From SG8-41 sp035259205 (lineage in GTDB: Bacteria; Pseudomonadota; Gammaproteobacteria; Burkholderiales; SG8-41), in assembly GCA_035259205.1 (NCBI GenBank), contig DATFWO010000234.1:7617-71616 (forward strand): 64,000 nt of DNA. The letters run 5' to 3'. This document shows, piece after piece, positions 42,701 through 52,072 of the stretch. A model generated the notes under the pieces. It ran no database searches. It was not told the origin of the DNA and was given only the letters and a program-made list of their open reading frames with translations. Each line of letters starts with the position of its first letter. Position 1 is the first letter of the stretch. A program made the translations under genes and the position numbers.

Positions 42701-44191
42701 ATGGCTGAAGCTCAGAAAGAAGTTCAGGGACAGGTCGGCGAGGTTCAACTCGATGAGTTCTCCGCGCTCCTCAAGAAGGAATTCAAGCCGAAGACCACGC
42801 AGGCGAACGAGGCGGTCGAGCGGGCGGTGCGGACCCTCGCGGAGCACGCCCTGGCCGAAACCAAGCTCATTTCGTCCGACGCGATCAAGTCGATCGAGGC
42901 GATCATCGGGGCCATCGACCGGAAGTTGACCGAGCAGGTGAATCAGATCCTGCATCACGAGGATTTCCAGAAGCTGGAAGGGGCCTGGCGCGGATTGCAC
43001 TATCTCGTGAACAACACCGAGACCGACGAGATGCTGAAGATCCGGGTGATGAACATCAGCAAGCCGGAGCTCGCCCGTACCCTCAAGCGCTACAAGGGTA
43101 CCGCGTGGGACCAGAGCCCGATCTTCAAAAAGGTGTACGAGGAAGAGTTCGGCCAGTTCGGCGGCTCGCCCTTCGGCTGCTTCGTCGGAGACTATCACTT
43201 CGACCAGACCCCGCCCGACGTAGAGCTGCTCGGCGAGATCGCGAAGATTTCGGCATCGGCGCATGCGCCCTTCATTGCCGGGGCTTCCCCGACCGTAATG
43301 CAGATGGAGTCGTGGCGCGAGCTGAGCAATCCGCGCGATCTGACCAAGATCTTCAGCTCGCCGGAATATGCCCCGTGGCGCTCCCTGCGCGACTCGGAGG
43401 ATGCCCGCTACATCGGCCTTGCGATGCCGCGCTTTCTGGCGCGCGCGCCGTACGGGGCGAAAACCAATCCGGTCGAAGCCTTCAATTTCGAAGAGGATGT
43501 CGAGGGCTCGCAGCACGAGCGCTATACGTGGGCGAATTCCGCCTACGCGATGGGCGTCAACATCAACCGGGCGTTCAAAGAGTACGGGTGGTGCACGCGT
43601 ATCCGCGGTATCGAATCTGGCGGTGCGGTGGAGAACCTGCCGTGCCATACGTTCCCCACCGATGACGGCGGGGTCGATATGAAGTGCCCCACCGAGATCG
43701 CAATCAGCGACCGACGCGAGGCGGAGCTGGCGAAGAACGGGTTCATGCCCCTCATCCACCGGAAGAACTCCGATTTCGCCGCATTCATCGGAGCGCAATC
43801 GCTCCAGAAGGCGACGGAGTACCAGGATCCCGACGCGACCGCCAACGCAAATCTCGCGGCGCGCCTGCCGTATCTGTTCGCCACGTGCCGTTTCGCTCAC
43901 TACCTCAAGTGCATGGTCCGGGACAAGGTCGGATCATTCAAGGAACGCGATGAGATGCAGCGCTGGCTCCAGGACTGGATCCTGCAGTACGTCGACGGCG
44001 ACCCGGCCAACTCGTCCGAGCAGACGAAGGCGCGCCGGCCCTTGGCTGCGGCCGAGGTGATCGTCGAGGATGTCGAAGGGAATCCCGGCTATTACACGTC
44101 CAAGTTTTTCCTGCGTCCGCACTACCAGCTCGAGGGTTTGACGGTGTCGCTGCGTCTGGTTTCCAAGCTTCCGTCCGCCAAGGCGGCCTGA
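42701..44191 (+). CDS. tssC: Type VI secretion sheath large subunit TssC
   Basis: A 496-residue full-length TssC/VipB. It has EDFQKLEGAWRGLHYLV, GDYHFDQTPPDVELL, YIGLAMPRFLARAPYG and the complete C-terminal domain ending FFLRPHYQLEGLTVSLRLVS. That last part makes the inner sheath contacts and interlocking strands. It is the reference for the shortened TssB-TssC fusion at 56831. tssB ends 37 bp upstream. Confidence 0.96.
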   Translation: MAEAQKEVQGQVGEVQLDEFSALLKKEFKPKTTQANEAVERAVRTLAEHALAETKLISSDAIKSIEAIIGAIDRKLTEQVNQILHHEDFQKLEGAWRGLHYLVNNTETDEMLKIRVMNISKPELARTLKRYKGTAWDQSPIFKKVYEEEFGQFGGSPFGCFVGDYHFDQTPPDVELLGEIAKISASAHAPFIAGASPTVMQMESWRELSNPRDLTKIFSSPEYAPWRSLRDSEDARYIGLAMPRFLARAPYGAKTNPVEAFNFEEDVEGSQHERYTWANSAYAMGVNINRAFKEYGWCTRIRGIESGGAVENLPCHTFPTDDGGVDMKCPTEIAISDRREAELAKNGFMPLIHRKNSDFAAFIGAQSLQKATEYQDPDATANANLAARLPYLFATCRFAHYLKCMVRDKVGSFKERDEMQRWLQDWILQYVDGDPANSSEQTKARRPLAAAEVIVEDVEGNPGYYTSKFFLRPHYQLEGLTVSLRLVSKLPSAKAA

Positions 44192-44283
44192 TCCAGGACG
44201 TTATTGCGGGTATGGTGAAGAGCAACAAGCGTCGGATCATCAGGCAACCTGAACAAAACAACGTTTGAAAGGAGAATGCCGCC

Positions 44284-44772
44284 ATGGCAATGGATATTTT
44301 CATCAAGATCGGCGACCTTAAAGGGGAATCCAGAGACGACAAGCACAAGGAGTCCATAGACGTGCTTGCATGGAGCTGGGGCATGAGCAACAGCGGCAGC
44401 GCGCACACGGGAGGCGGGGCTGGAGCCGGCAAGGTAAACGTCCAGGATCTCTCGTTCACGAAATACATCGACTTCAGCTCGACCGCGCTGCAGCTCGCCT
44501 GCGCCAACGGGAAGCACTACAAGGACGCGCTGCTAACGGTGCGCAAGGCCGGCGAGCATCCGCTCGAGTACCTCAAGATCAAGATGACGGAGGTCTTGAT
44601 AACGTCGGTGAGTACTGGCGGCAGCGGGGGCGAAGACCGCCTGACCGAAAACATCACCCTGAATTTCGCCAAGGTCCATGTCGACTACCAAAAACAGGCT
44701 GCGAAGGGAGGCGCCGACGGTGGCCCGGCGACCTTCGCGTGGGATATCGCCGGGAACGTCAAGACCGGATAA
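44284..44772 (+). CDS. hcp: Type VI secretion tube protein Hcp
   Basis: A 162-residue Hcp with the normal start (MAMDIFIKIGDLKGESRDDKH), VLAWSWGMS, DLSFTKYIDFSSTAL and a beta-strand end (ATFAWDIAGN). It forms the inner tube of stacked hexamers and can carry effectors. GGAG lies 9-12 bases before the ATG. The 92-base gap upstream may hold its own promoter, but none was clear. The 183 bases that follow show no gene. Confidence 0.96.
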   Translation: MAMDIFIKIGDLKGESRDDKHKESIDVLAWSWGMSNSGSAHTGGGAGAGKVNVQDLSFTKYIDFSSTALQLACANGKHYKDALLTVRKAGEHPLEYLKIKMTEVLITSVSTGGSGGEDRLTENITLNFAKVHVDYQKQAAKGGADGGPATFAWDIAGNVKTG

Positions 44773-44955
44773 CAACTGGCCGGCTGCCCGCGGCGCAAGT
44801 CGTGTGCAGCCGCCCCACTTGCCGGGGCGCGTCCGTGAGGGGTCGCCGGCACGCATGCAAGCGACACTTCTCCAGGGCGATCCAGCTTCCAATTCTGTTT
44901 TTTTGCTGCAGCTGGCCGGCCCGGTGCGGCAAGCCCGGAGAAAAGGGAGGGTTAA

Positions 44956-45762
44956 ATGCCGGCGACTGACTTCTTGCGCGGTGGGCAGGTCAGCGACGCC
45001 CTGAAGGCGCTGGAAAGCGAGGTCCGTAAGGATCCCTCCGCATCCAAGCACCGCGTGTTCCTGTTCCAGCTGCTGTCCGTGCTGGGCGCGTGGGACCGCG
45101 CCGCGACGCAGCTCGGCGTGGCGGGGGATCTCGATGCGAAGGCGCTGCCGATGGTCCAGACGTATCGCACCGCGCTTAACTGCGAGGCGTTGCGGGCAAG
45201 CGTATTCGCCGGCGAGCGGTCGCCTCTCGTGTTCGGCGATCCGGAAGAGTGGATCGCGCGGCTGCTCGAGGCCTTGCGCCTGACGGCGACGGGCCGGCAT
45301 GCCGAAGCCGAACGGATGCGGGAGTCGGGCCTGGGTGCGGCGCCCGCCACACCCGGTCAGATCGACGGCCAGGCCTTCGAGTGGATTGCAGACGCCGACA
45401 GCCGCATCGGCCCGGTCTGCGAAGCGATCGTGAACGGCAAGTACTACTGGATTCCATTTCACCGCCTGCAGGCGATCGAGATCGAGCCGCCGGCCGATCT
45501 GCGCGACTGCGTCTGGATGCCGGTCCGGCTGACATTTGCCAGCGGCGGCGAGTCCGTTGCTCTCATTTCGACGCGTTATCCGGGATCCGAGACGCACGCC
45601 GACGACATGATCCGCACGGCGCGCAAGACCGAGTGGTCGCAGGTGTCCGGCGCGACCTATCTCGGCCTGGGCCAGCGCATGTATGCGACGGACGCCGGCG
45701 AGTACGCGCTGATGGACGTCCGGCGCATCGAACTGAAACCGGGGGTCGGGCAGGCAAACTAG
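44956..45762 (+). CDS. tagJ: Type VI secretion accessory protein TagJ (ImpE family)
   Basis: A 268-residue ImpE/TagJ protein: an N-terminal TPR-like helical region (LRGGQVSDALKALESEVRKD) and a beta-rich C-terminus with YYWIPFHRLQAIEIEPPADLRD split around the conserved WIPF. In Pseudomonas TagJ1 binds TssB and recruits ClpV. Its place after hcp and before tssE matches the HSI-I type order. A strong RBS (GGGAGGG) precedes the ATG. Confidence 0.88.
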   Translation: MPATDFLRGGQVSDALKALESEVRKDPSASKHRVFLFQLLSVLGAWDRAATQLGVAGDLDAKALPMVQTYRTALNCEALRASVFAGERSPLVFGDPEEWIARLLEALRLTATGRHAEAERMRESGLGAAPATPGQIDGQAFEWIADADSRIGPVCEAIVNGKYYWIPFHRLQAIEIEPPADLRDCVWMPVRLTFASGGESVALISTRYPGSETHADDMIRTARKTEWSQVSGATYLGLGQRMYATDAGEYALMDVRRIELKPGVGQAN

Positions 45763-45821
45763 CATCCCGGGCGCGGTAAACCGCCTGCGCCAGGATATGT
45801 TTCGCCCGCGACGCCTCTCTC

Positions 45822-46331
45822 ATGGCTGAACTGCTCCCACAAGACCGGCTCCAGCCGTCCCTGCTCGACCGGCTTACCGACAACGAGCCCGATCAGCGGA
45901 CCGAGCCTTTGGAAAAGAGGGTATTGAACCTGTCGCGGCTCAGGGAGAGCGTCTTGCGTGACCTCAACTGGCTCTTCAATTCGACGCAGACGGCGGCTGC
46001 CGACGAAGTCGAAGCCGCCCCGCTTGCTGCAAGGTCCGTCGTGAATTTCGGGCTCCCGCCGTTTTCGGGCTTGACAGCATCCGGCGTGGAGCTGCGCTCG
46101 ATGGAGAATGCGCTGCGACAGGCGATCATCGACTTCGAGCCGAGGCTTTTGCCCGAGAGCGTGCGCATCAGGGCGAGACACGTCGAATCGCGGGAGCACC
46201 AGCACAACAAGCTGACCTTCGATATCGAATGCCGGCTGTGGGCCCAGCCCGCGCCCATCGCGCTGCTGCTCTATTCCGACGTCGATCTCGAGAGCGGGCA
46301 GAACACGGTCAAGGAATCGGGACGGCGCTGA
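45822..46331 (+). CDS. tssE: Type VI secretion baseplate protein TssE
   Basis: A 169-residue gp25-like TssE. The conserved opening is LLDRLTDNEP.......EKRVLNLSRLRESVLRDLNWLF; the sheath-initiating strand region is near VNFGLPPFSG. TssE sits in the baseplate wedge with TssF and TssG and nucleates the sheath. Its stop shares one base with the tssF ATG. Confidence 0.93.
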   Translation: MAELLPQDRLQPSLLDRLTDNEPDQRTEPLEKRVLNLSRLRESVLRDLNWLFNSTQTAAADEVEAAPLAARSVVNFGLPPFSGLTASGVELRSMENALRQAIIDFEPRLLPESVRIRARHVESREHQHNKLTFDIECRLWAQPAPIALLLYSDVDLESGQNTVKESGRR

Positions 46332-48202
46332 TGGACCCGAGGCTGCTCGATTATTACAACCAGGAGCTGCAGCATATCCGCGAAACGGGCGCGGAGTTCG
46401 CGCAGGAGTTTCCAAAGATCGCGGCGCGCCTGGGGCTTGCGGGAATCGAATGCGCCGATCCGTACGTCGAGCGGCTGTTGGAAGGGTTCGCCTTTCTCGC
46501 GGGGCGCCTGCAGTTGCGCATCGACTCGGAATTTCCCCGCTTCACGCAACAGCTGCTGAACATGGTTTACCCCGACTACCTGTGCCCGGTGCCGTCGGCC
46601 GCCGTCGTGCAGGCAGTACCCGCCTATGCGGACCCCGGGCTTGCGAAGGGCGTGGAGCTGCCGCGTGGCAGCGTGCTGACGGCGCAACGCAGCGTGGAGG
46701 CGGCCACAGCCTGCGAGTACCGCACGGGGCACGGCGTTACGTTGTGGCCGCTGCAGATCGCCGAGGCGACCTACCGCGCTTATGCCGGAGATTTTCCGCC
46801 AGGGCTGCAATTGGCGGAGATGCCCAGGGCAGTTCTCAGGATACGGCTGCGCGCGACCGCCGAACTCAGGATCGCCCAGATCGCGGCGGCGTCGCTGCCG
46901 GTCTTCCTGTGCGGGGACGAGCACGTCGCGCAGCGGCTCTACGAATGCCTGCTCGGCACGGCTCAGGGCCTGTTCCTCGCCAGCCCGGGACAGCGGCGCG
47001 TGCTCGGACGCCTGCAATCCCGGGATTGCATCAGGGCGCTAGGGTTCGGGGACGGCGAGGCGCTTCTGCCCCCCGGGCCGCGCAGCTTCCAGGGCCATCG
47101 GCTGCTTCAGGAATACTTCCTCTTCGCGTCGCGGTTCCTGTTCGTCGACCTCGGGGGTATCGAAGAGGGGTTTCGCGCTGCGGACGGCAGCGAAATCGAA
47201 ATCGTGATCCCGCTCTCGCGTCACGACCCGGTCCTGGAAGGGAGCGTGTCGGCGGAAGCGTTGGCGCTGTACTGCACGCCCGCCATCAACCTATTTCCCA
47301 AGCGCGCCGACCGTATCCACCTGACGCGACAGCACGAGCACCATGTCGTGCCCGATCGCACGCGCCCGATGGATTTCGAGGTGTACCGGGTGACCGCAGT
47401 GACGGGTTACGGGGAAGGCATCGAAGCGCAGCAGGAATTCTCGCCGTTCTACTCCATGTACGACGAGCGGTTCGAGCGTGAAGGTGACGCGTATTTCACC
47501 GTGCGCCGTACCCCGCGCGTTTACTCGGAGAAGCAGCGGCGCGTGGGCCCGCGGACGAATTACGTGGGTAGCGAGGTATTTCTGTCTCTCGTCGATCGCA
47601 GCGAGGCGCCGTATCCAGAGAGCCTGCGCCAGGTCGGTGTTGAAACGTTGTGCACCAATCGCGACCTGCCGCTGCGCATGCCGATGGGATCGGAACGGGG
47701 CGATTTCACCCTGGAGGTTTCCCTGCCGGTCGATATCGTGCGCTGCCGCAAGGGACCGACACCGCCGCTGCCTGCGCATGCGCCGGGCGAATCGTCCTGG
47801 CGGCTCATCGGATTGCTTTCGCAGAATTACCTGTCGCTGCTCGACCACAATCCGCGGCAGGGCGCGGAGGCGCTGCGCGAGCTGCTGGGGATTTTCGCGG
47901 CGCAGACCGAGGCTCACGTGCGCAAGCAGATTGCGGCGCTGCGCAGCGTTGGTTGCCGTCAGGTCGTGCGACGGCTGCCGACGCGCGGGCCGGTGACGTT
48001 CGGCCGCGGCGTGGAGGCGACCCTGGAAATAGACGAAGCGAGCCTTGGCGGCACCGGAGCCTTCATGATGGGAGCCGTGCTGCGGCACTACCTGACCAGG
48101 CACGTCTCGATCAATGGTTTTGTCGAGACAGTACTAAATGTTACGGGACGCGGCGAGGTGAGACGGTGGCCGGCGATGATCGGAGCGCGGCCCGTCATCT
48201 AG
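46331..48202 (+). CDS. tssF: Type VI secretion baseplate protein TssF
   Basis: A 623-residue TssF. The start is typical (MDPRLLDYYNQELQHIRETG, then EFAQEFPKIAARLGL and DPYVERLLEGFAFLAGRL). The end VSINGFVETVLNV...RRWP is also typical. Two copies of TssF with one TssG form each baseplate wedge. The start was placed at the ATG overlapping the tssE stop; upstream open codons belong to tssE. Confidence 0.94.
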   Translation: MDPRLLDYYNQELQHIRETGAEFAQEFPKIAARLGLAGIECADPYVERLLEGFAFLAGRLQLRIDSEFPRFTQQLLNMVYPDYLCPVPSAAVVQAVPAYADPGLAKGVELPRGSVLTAQRSVEAATACEYRTGHGVTLWPLQIAEATYRAYAGDFPPGLQLAEMPRAVLRIRLRATAELRIAQIAAASLPVFLCGDEHVAQRLYECLLGTAQGLFLASPGQRRVLGRLQSRDCIRALGFGDGEALLPPGPRSFQGHRLLQEYFLFASRFLFVDLGGIEEGFRAADGSEIEIVIPLSRHDPVLEGSVSAEALALYCTPAINLFPKRADRIHLTRQHEHHVVPDRTRPMDFEVYRVTAVTGYGEGIEAQQEFSPFYSMYDERFEREGDAYFTVRRTPRVYSEKQRRVGPRTNYVGSEVFLSLVDRSEAPYPESLRQVGVETLCTNRDLPLRMPMGSERGDFTLEVSLPVDIVRCRKGPTPPLPAHAPGESSWRLIGLLSQNYLSLLDHNPRQGAEALRELLGIFAAQTEAHVRKQIAALRSVGCRQVVRRLPTRGPVTFGRGVEATLEIDEASLGGTGAFMMGAVLRHYLTRHVSINGFVETVLNVTGRGEVRRWPAMIGARPVI

Positions 48203-49182
48203 CGCTCTGGAAAGCGCTGGCCGCCGCGCCTCACTCATTCGACTTCTATCAGGCATTGCGCGAGATCGAGTGCGCGTTTCCGGATCGCCCGCGCATAGGC
48301 GAAGCCCGCCGCCCGCAGCAAGAGCCCGTGCGATTCGGCCAGGAGGCTTCGCTGAGCTTTGCGACGTCGTCTCTCGTCGCCTTCACGTTGCATCCCGGGG
48401 GACGGCCGCCGCGGCTCACCGAGAGCTTCTTCGGCCTGCTGGGCCCGAACGGCCCTTTGCCGCTGCATCTGACCGAATTCGCGCGCGATCGCCTGCGCAA
48501 CTACGGCGATGCGACGTTCGTGCGCTTTCTCGACGTTTTCCATCATCGCCTTATCAGCCTGTTCTACCGGGCCTGGGCGCGCGCCCAGGCCACGGTGGCC
48601 GTCGACCGAAGCGAGGGCGGGCGTTTTTCCATTTACCTGGGCTCGTTCATCGGCCTTGCGGCGCGGTCGATGCAGAGGCGAGACTCGGTGCCCGACGAGC
48701 CGAAGCTTTCCTTCGCCGGGCTCCTCGGCCGCCAGGTCAGGAACGCGGAAGGGCTGGAACTGGTCCTGCGCGGTTTCTTCCGCGTCGCCGTGAGGATACA
48801 GCCGTTCGTGGCGCACTGGATGCACCTGCCGGAGGAGTCTTATACGCGCCTCGGGCAGCGTGAGACGGCGCTGCTGGGGCAGACCGCGGTGATCGGCAGC
48901 AAGGTCTGGGACCTGCAGTCGAAATTCCGTATCGTCATCGGCCCGCTCGACGCGCAGCAATACCACCGCTTCCTGCCGGACCGGTCGAGCTACCGGCGGC
49001 TCGTGGACTGGGTGCGCAACTACGTGGGCTTCGAGCTCAAATGGGAGTCGCAGCTCGTATTGAAACGCGAAGAGGTACCGCGGCTCGTTCTGGGCGGATC
49101 AGGAAAGCTCGGCTGGACGACGTGGCTCGGAACGCGATTGAGCGCCAGCGACGCGGCCGATCTCGTGCTGGCGGGTCGGTAA
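48166..49182 (+). CDS. tssG: Type VI secretion baseplate protein TssG
   Basis: A 338-residue TssG: AAPHSFDFYQALREIECAFP at the start, the FFGLLGPNGPLPLHLTEFARDR family core in two parts, and YRRLVDWVRNYVGFELKW near the end. The GTG at 48166 overlaps tssF by 37 bases and is preceded by GAGG, so its translation is coupled to TssF. Confidence 0.93.
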   Translation: MAGDDRSAARHLALWKALAAAPHSFDFYQALREIECAFPDRPRIGEARRPQQEPVRFGQEASLSFATSSLVAFTLHPGGRPPRLTESFFGLLGPNGPLPLHLTEFARDRLRNYGDATFVRFLDVFHHRLISLFYRAWARAQATVAVDRSEGGRFSIYLGSFIGLAARSMQRRDSVPDEPKLSFAGLLGRQVRNAEGLELVLRGFFRVAVRIQPFVAHWMHLPEESYTRLGQRETALLGQTAVIGSKVWDLQSKFRIVIGPLDAQQYHRFLPDRSSYRRLVDWVRNYVGFELKWESQLVLKREEVPRLVLGGSGKLGWTTWLGTRLSASDAADLVLAGR

Positions 49183-49248
49183 GCGGATGCAGAGGGCACG
49201 TCTGCTCATGGGTTTTGATCGGTAAGAACGGAACAGAGAGGAACTGCA

Positions 49249-52008
49249 ATGTCGGAGATCAGCCGCACCGCACTTTTCGGCAAGTTGAATTCGTTGGGAT
49301 ACAAGGCGATTGAAGGCGCCACGGTATTCTGCAAACTGAGAGGAAATCCCTACGTGGAGCTCGCGCACTGGCTGCATCAGATCGTGCAAAACCAGGACAG
49401 CGACCTGCACCGGATCTTCAAGCATTTCGGCATCGACCCGTCGCGATTTGCCGCGGACATGACGCGGGCGCTCGACGCTCTGCCGCGCGGCTCGACCTCC
49501 ATCTCGGACCTGTCCGAGCACGTCGAGAACGCGGTCGAGCGCGGCTGGGTGTACGGCACTCTCATGTTCGGCGAGAACGCCGTGCGCACCGGGCACCTCG
49601 TTGTCGGGTGCCTGAAGACGACCAACCTGCGCAACGCCCTGATGTCCATTTCACGGGAGTTCCAGAACATCAAGCCGGATGCGCTGAGCGAGGATTTTCA
49701 CAAGATCGTGGCGGGCTCGCCTGAGGACAGTCTGGGATCAAGGGACGGCGCTTCCGTGGGGGGCGGGGCGGCGCCCGGCGAGGCGAGCGGCGCGCTCGCG
49801 CCGGCTCAGATGGGCAAGCAGGAGGCACTGCAGCGCTTCACCATCGATCTGACCGATGAAGCGCGCAAAGGGAAGATCGATCCCATCGTGGGCCGGGATG
49901 AGGAGATACGCCAGCTCGTCGATATCCTCATGCGCCGGCGCCAGAACAACCCGATACTCACTGGCGAGGCGGGGGTCGGAAAGACCGCGGTGGTCGAGGG
50001 ATTCGCGCTGCGCATCGCGGCCGGTGACGTCCCTCCCCCGTTGAAGGACGTGAGCCTCAAGACGCTGGATGTCGGCCTGCTGCAGGCGGGAGCTTCCATG
50101 AAGGGCGAATTCGAGCAGCGCCTGCGCCAGGTGATCGAGGAGGTGCAGTCATCGGCAAAGCCCATCATCCTGTTCATCGACGAAGCGCATACCCTGGTCG
50201 GGGCGGGAGGAGCCGCCGGCACCGGGGATGCCGCGAACCTTCTCAAACCCGCGCTTGCCCGCGGCACCTTGCGCACCGTCGCGGCGACGACGTGGGCCGA
50301 GTACAAGAAGCACATCGAGAAGGATCCCGCGCTCACGCGACGCTTTCAGACCGTGCAGGTGCCCGAGCCCACCGAGGAAAAGGGCATACTGATGATGCGC
50401 GGCGTCGCCTCGACCATGGAGCGTCATCACCGCGTACAGGTCCTGGACGAGGCGCTGGAAGCGTCCGTCAGGCTGTCGCACCGTTACATACCGGGGCGCC
50501 AGCTGCCGGACAAGTCGGTGAGCCTGCTCGACACGGCCTGCGCGCGCGTGGCGATCAGCCAGAGCGCGATGCCGCCGGAGGTCGAGGACAGCAAGCGGCG
50601 CATCGAAGCGCTGGAAAACGAGCTGGCGATCATCGGACGCGAGGCGGCGGTCGGTATCGAGGTGGCGGATCGAAAATCGGTGGCGGACGAAAAGCTAGCC
50701 GCGGAACGGACGCGCCTCGCAGGCCTGGAAGAGCGCTGGAAGGCGGAAAAAGAGCTGGTCGACAAGATCCTCGACCTGCGCCGGCGCCTGCGTGGGGAAG
50801 TGGGCAAGGTCGAGGGCACCGACAGCAAGCTGGAGCAGGAGGCCGATGCTGCGGCGAAAAAGGTCAGTATCGATGCCGCTCCTGCGGCGCCGGCTTCGCC
50901 GCCGCTCGACGAAGCGGAGCGAACGCGCCTCCTCGGCGAGCTCAAGGAGCTGCAGGGGCGGCTGCAGCGCCATCAGGGCGACCGCCCGCTGGTGCTTCCC
51001 ACTGTCGATCATCAGGCGGTGGCTTCGGTCGTCGAGGACTGGACCGGGATTCCGGTCGGCCGGATGGTCGCGAACGAGATCGAGGGGGTCCTCAAGCTCG
51101 CCGATAATATCGAAAAGCGCATCATCGGCCAGCGCCATGCGCTCGACATGATCGCCAAGCGCATCCAGACCTCGCGCGCCAAGCTGGACAACCCCAACAA
51201 GCCGATCGGCGTGTTCATGCTGGCGGGAACGTCCGGCGTGGGCAAAACCGAAACCGCGCTGGCGCTCGCGGAGACGCTATACGGCGGTGAACAGAACCTC
51301 ATCTCCATCAACATGAGCGAGTTTCAGGAGGCGCATACCGTGTCCACGCTCAAGGGCGCGCCTCCGGGTTACGTGGGCTACGGCGAGGGCGGCGTTCTGA
51401 CCGAGGCGGTTCGTCGGCGCCCGTACAGCGTCGTCCTGCTCGACGAGGTGGAGAAGGCGCACCCCGACGTGCACGAGATCTTCTTCCAGGTTTTCGACAA
51501 GGGCTGGATGGAAGATGGCGAAGGCCGGGTCATCGACTTCAAGAACACCCTGATCCTGCTTACCACGAACGCAGGCACCGATCTCATCATGAACATGTGC
51601 AAGGACCCGGCGCTGATGCCGGAGCCGGAAGGGATAGCCAAGGCCCTGCGCGAGCCCTTGTTGAAGGTGTTCCCGCCCGCTCTGCTGGGGCGCCTGGTGG
51701 TGATACCGTACTATCCTCTCTCCGACGAGATGATAGGGGCCATCGCCCGGCTTCAGCTCGGCCGGATCGAAAAGCGGATTCGGGACAACCACAAAGTCCC
51801 GTTCAGCTACGACGACGAGGTGGTCAAGCTCATCACGAGCCGGTGTACGGAGCTCGAAAGCGGCGGCCGCATGATCGATGCCATACTGACGAACACCATA
51901 TTGCCGGCCATCGGGCGGGAGCTTCTTACGCGCATGATGGAGGGCAAGCTCGTCAACAAAGTGCACGTACGGGTAGATCAGGGAGAGTTCGCATACCGGT
52001 TCGACTGA
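49249..52008 (+). CDS. tssH: Type VI secretion ATPase TssH (ClpV)
   Basis: A 919-residue AAA+ unfoldase that disassembles contracted sheath. The N-domain (about 1-150) is followed by AAA-1 with Walker A GEAGVGKT (about 239) and IILFIDEAHTL, a coiled-coil middle domain (about 415-560) and AAA-2 with Walker A GTSGVGKT (about 661) and VVLLDEVEKAHPD. A stretch rich in Ala and Pro links the middle domain to AAA-2. GAGAGGA lies upstream of the ATG. Confidence 0.96.
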   Translation: MSEISRTALFGKLNSLGYKAIEGATVFCKLRGNPYVELAHWLHQIVQNQDSDLHRIFKHFGIDPSRFAADMTRALDALPRGSTSISDLSEHVENAVERGWVYGTLMFGENAVRTGHLVVGCLKTTNLRNALMSISREFQNIKPDALSEDFHKIVAGSPEDSLGSRDGASVGGGAAPGEASGALAPAQMGKQEALQRFTIDLTDEARKGKIDPIVGRDEEIRQLVDILMRRRQNNPILTGEAGVGKTAVVEGFALRIAAGDVPPPLKDVSLKTLDVGLLQAGASMKGEFEQRLRQVIEEVQSSAKPIILFIDEAHTLVGAGGAAGTGDAANLLKPALARGTLRTVAATTWAEYKKHIEKDPALTRRFQTVQVPEPTEEKGILMMRGVASTMERHHRVQVLDEALEASVRLSHRYIPGRQLPDKSVSLLDTACARVAISQSAMPPEVEDSKRRIEALENELAIIGREAAVGIEVADRKSVADEKLAAERTRLAGLEERWKAEKELVDKILDLRRRLRGEVGKVEGTDSKLEQEADAAAKKVSIDAAPAAPASPPLDEAERTRLLGELKELQGRLQRHQGDRPLVLPTVDHQAVASVVEDWTGIPVGRMVANEIEGVLKLADNIEKRIIGQRHALDMIAKRIQTSRAKLDNPNKPIGVFMLAGTSGVGKTETALALAETLYGGEQNLISINMSEFQEAHTVSTLKGAPPGYVGYGEGGVLTEAVRRRPYSVVLLDEVEKAHPDVHEIFFQVFDKGWMEDGEGRVIDFKNTLILLTTNAGTDLIMNMCKDPALMPEPEGIAKALREPLLKVFPPALLGRLVVIPYYPLSDEMIGAIARLQLGRIEKRIRDNHKVPFSYDDEVVKLITSRCTELESGGRMIDAILTNTILPAIGRELLTRMMEGKLVNKVHVRVDQGEFAYRFD

Positions 52009-52072
52009 TCGGCACTCCGCTCCAATTGCCGCGCCATGCTCTGGTGCGGCTCGCGCGATAGGGGTTAGTGGG

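Noticed and set aside
42054..44283. Sigma-54 promoters upstream of tssB or hcp
   Set aside because: No GG-N10-GC element matching the TGGCAC-N5-TTGC form was found in either gap, although some T6SS hcp genes use one.
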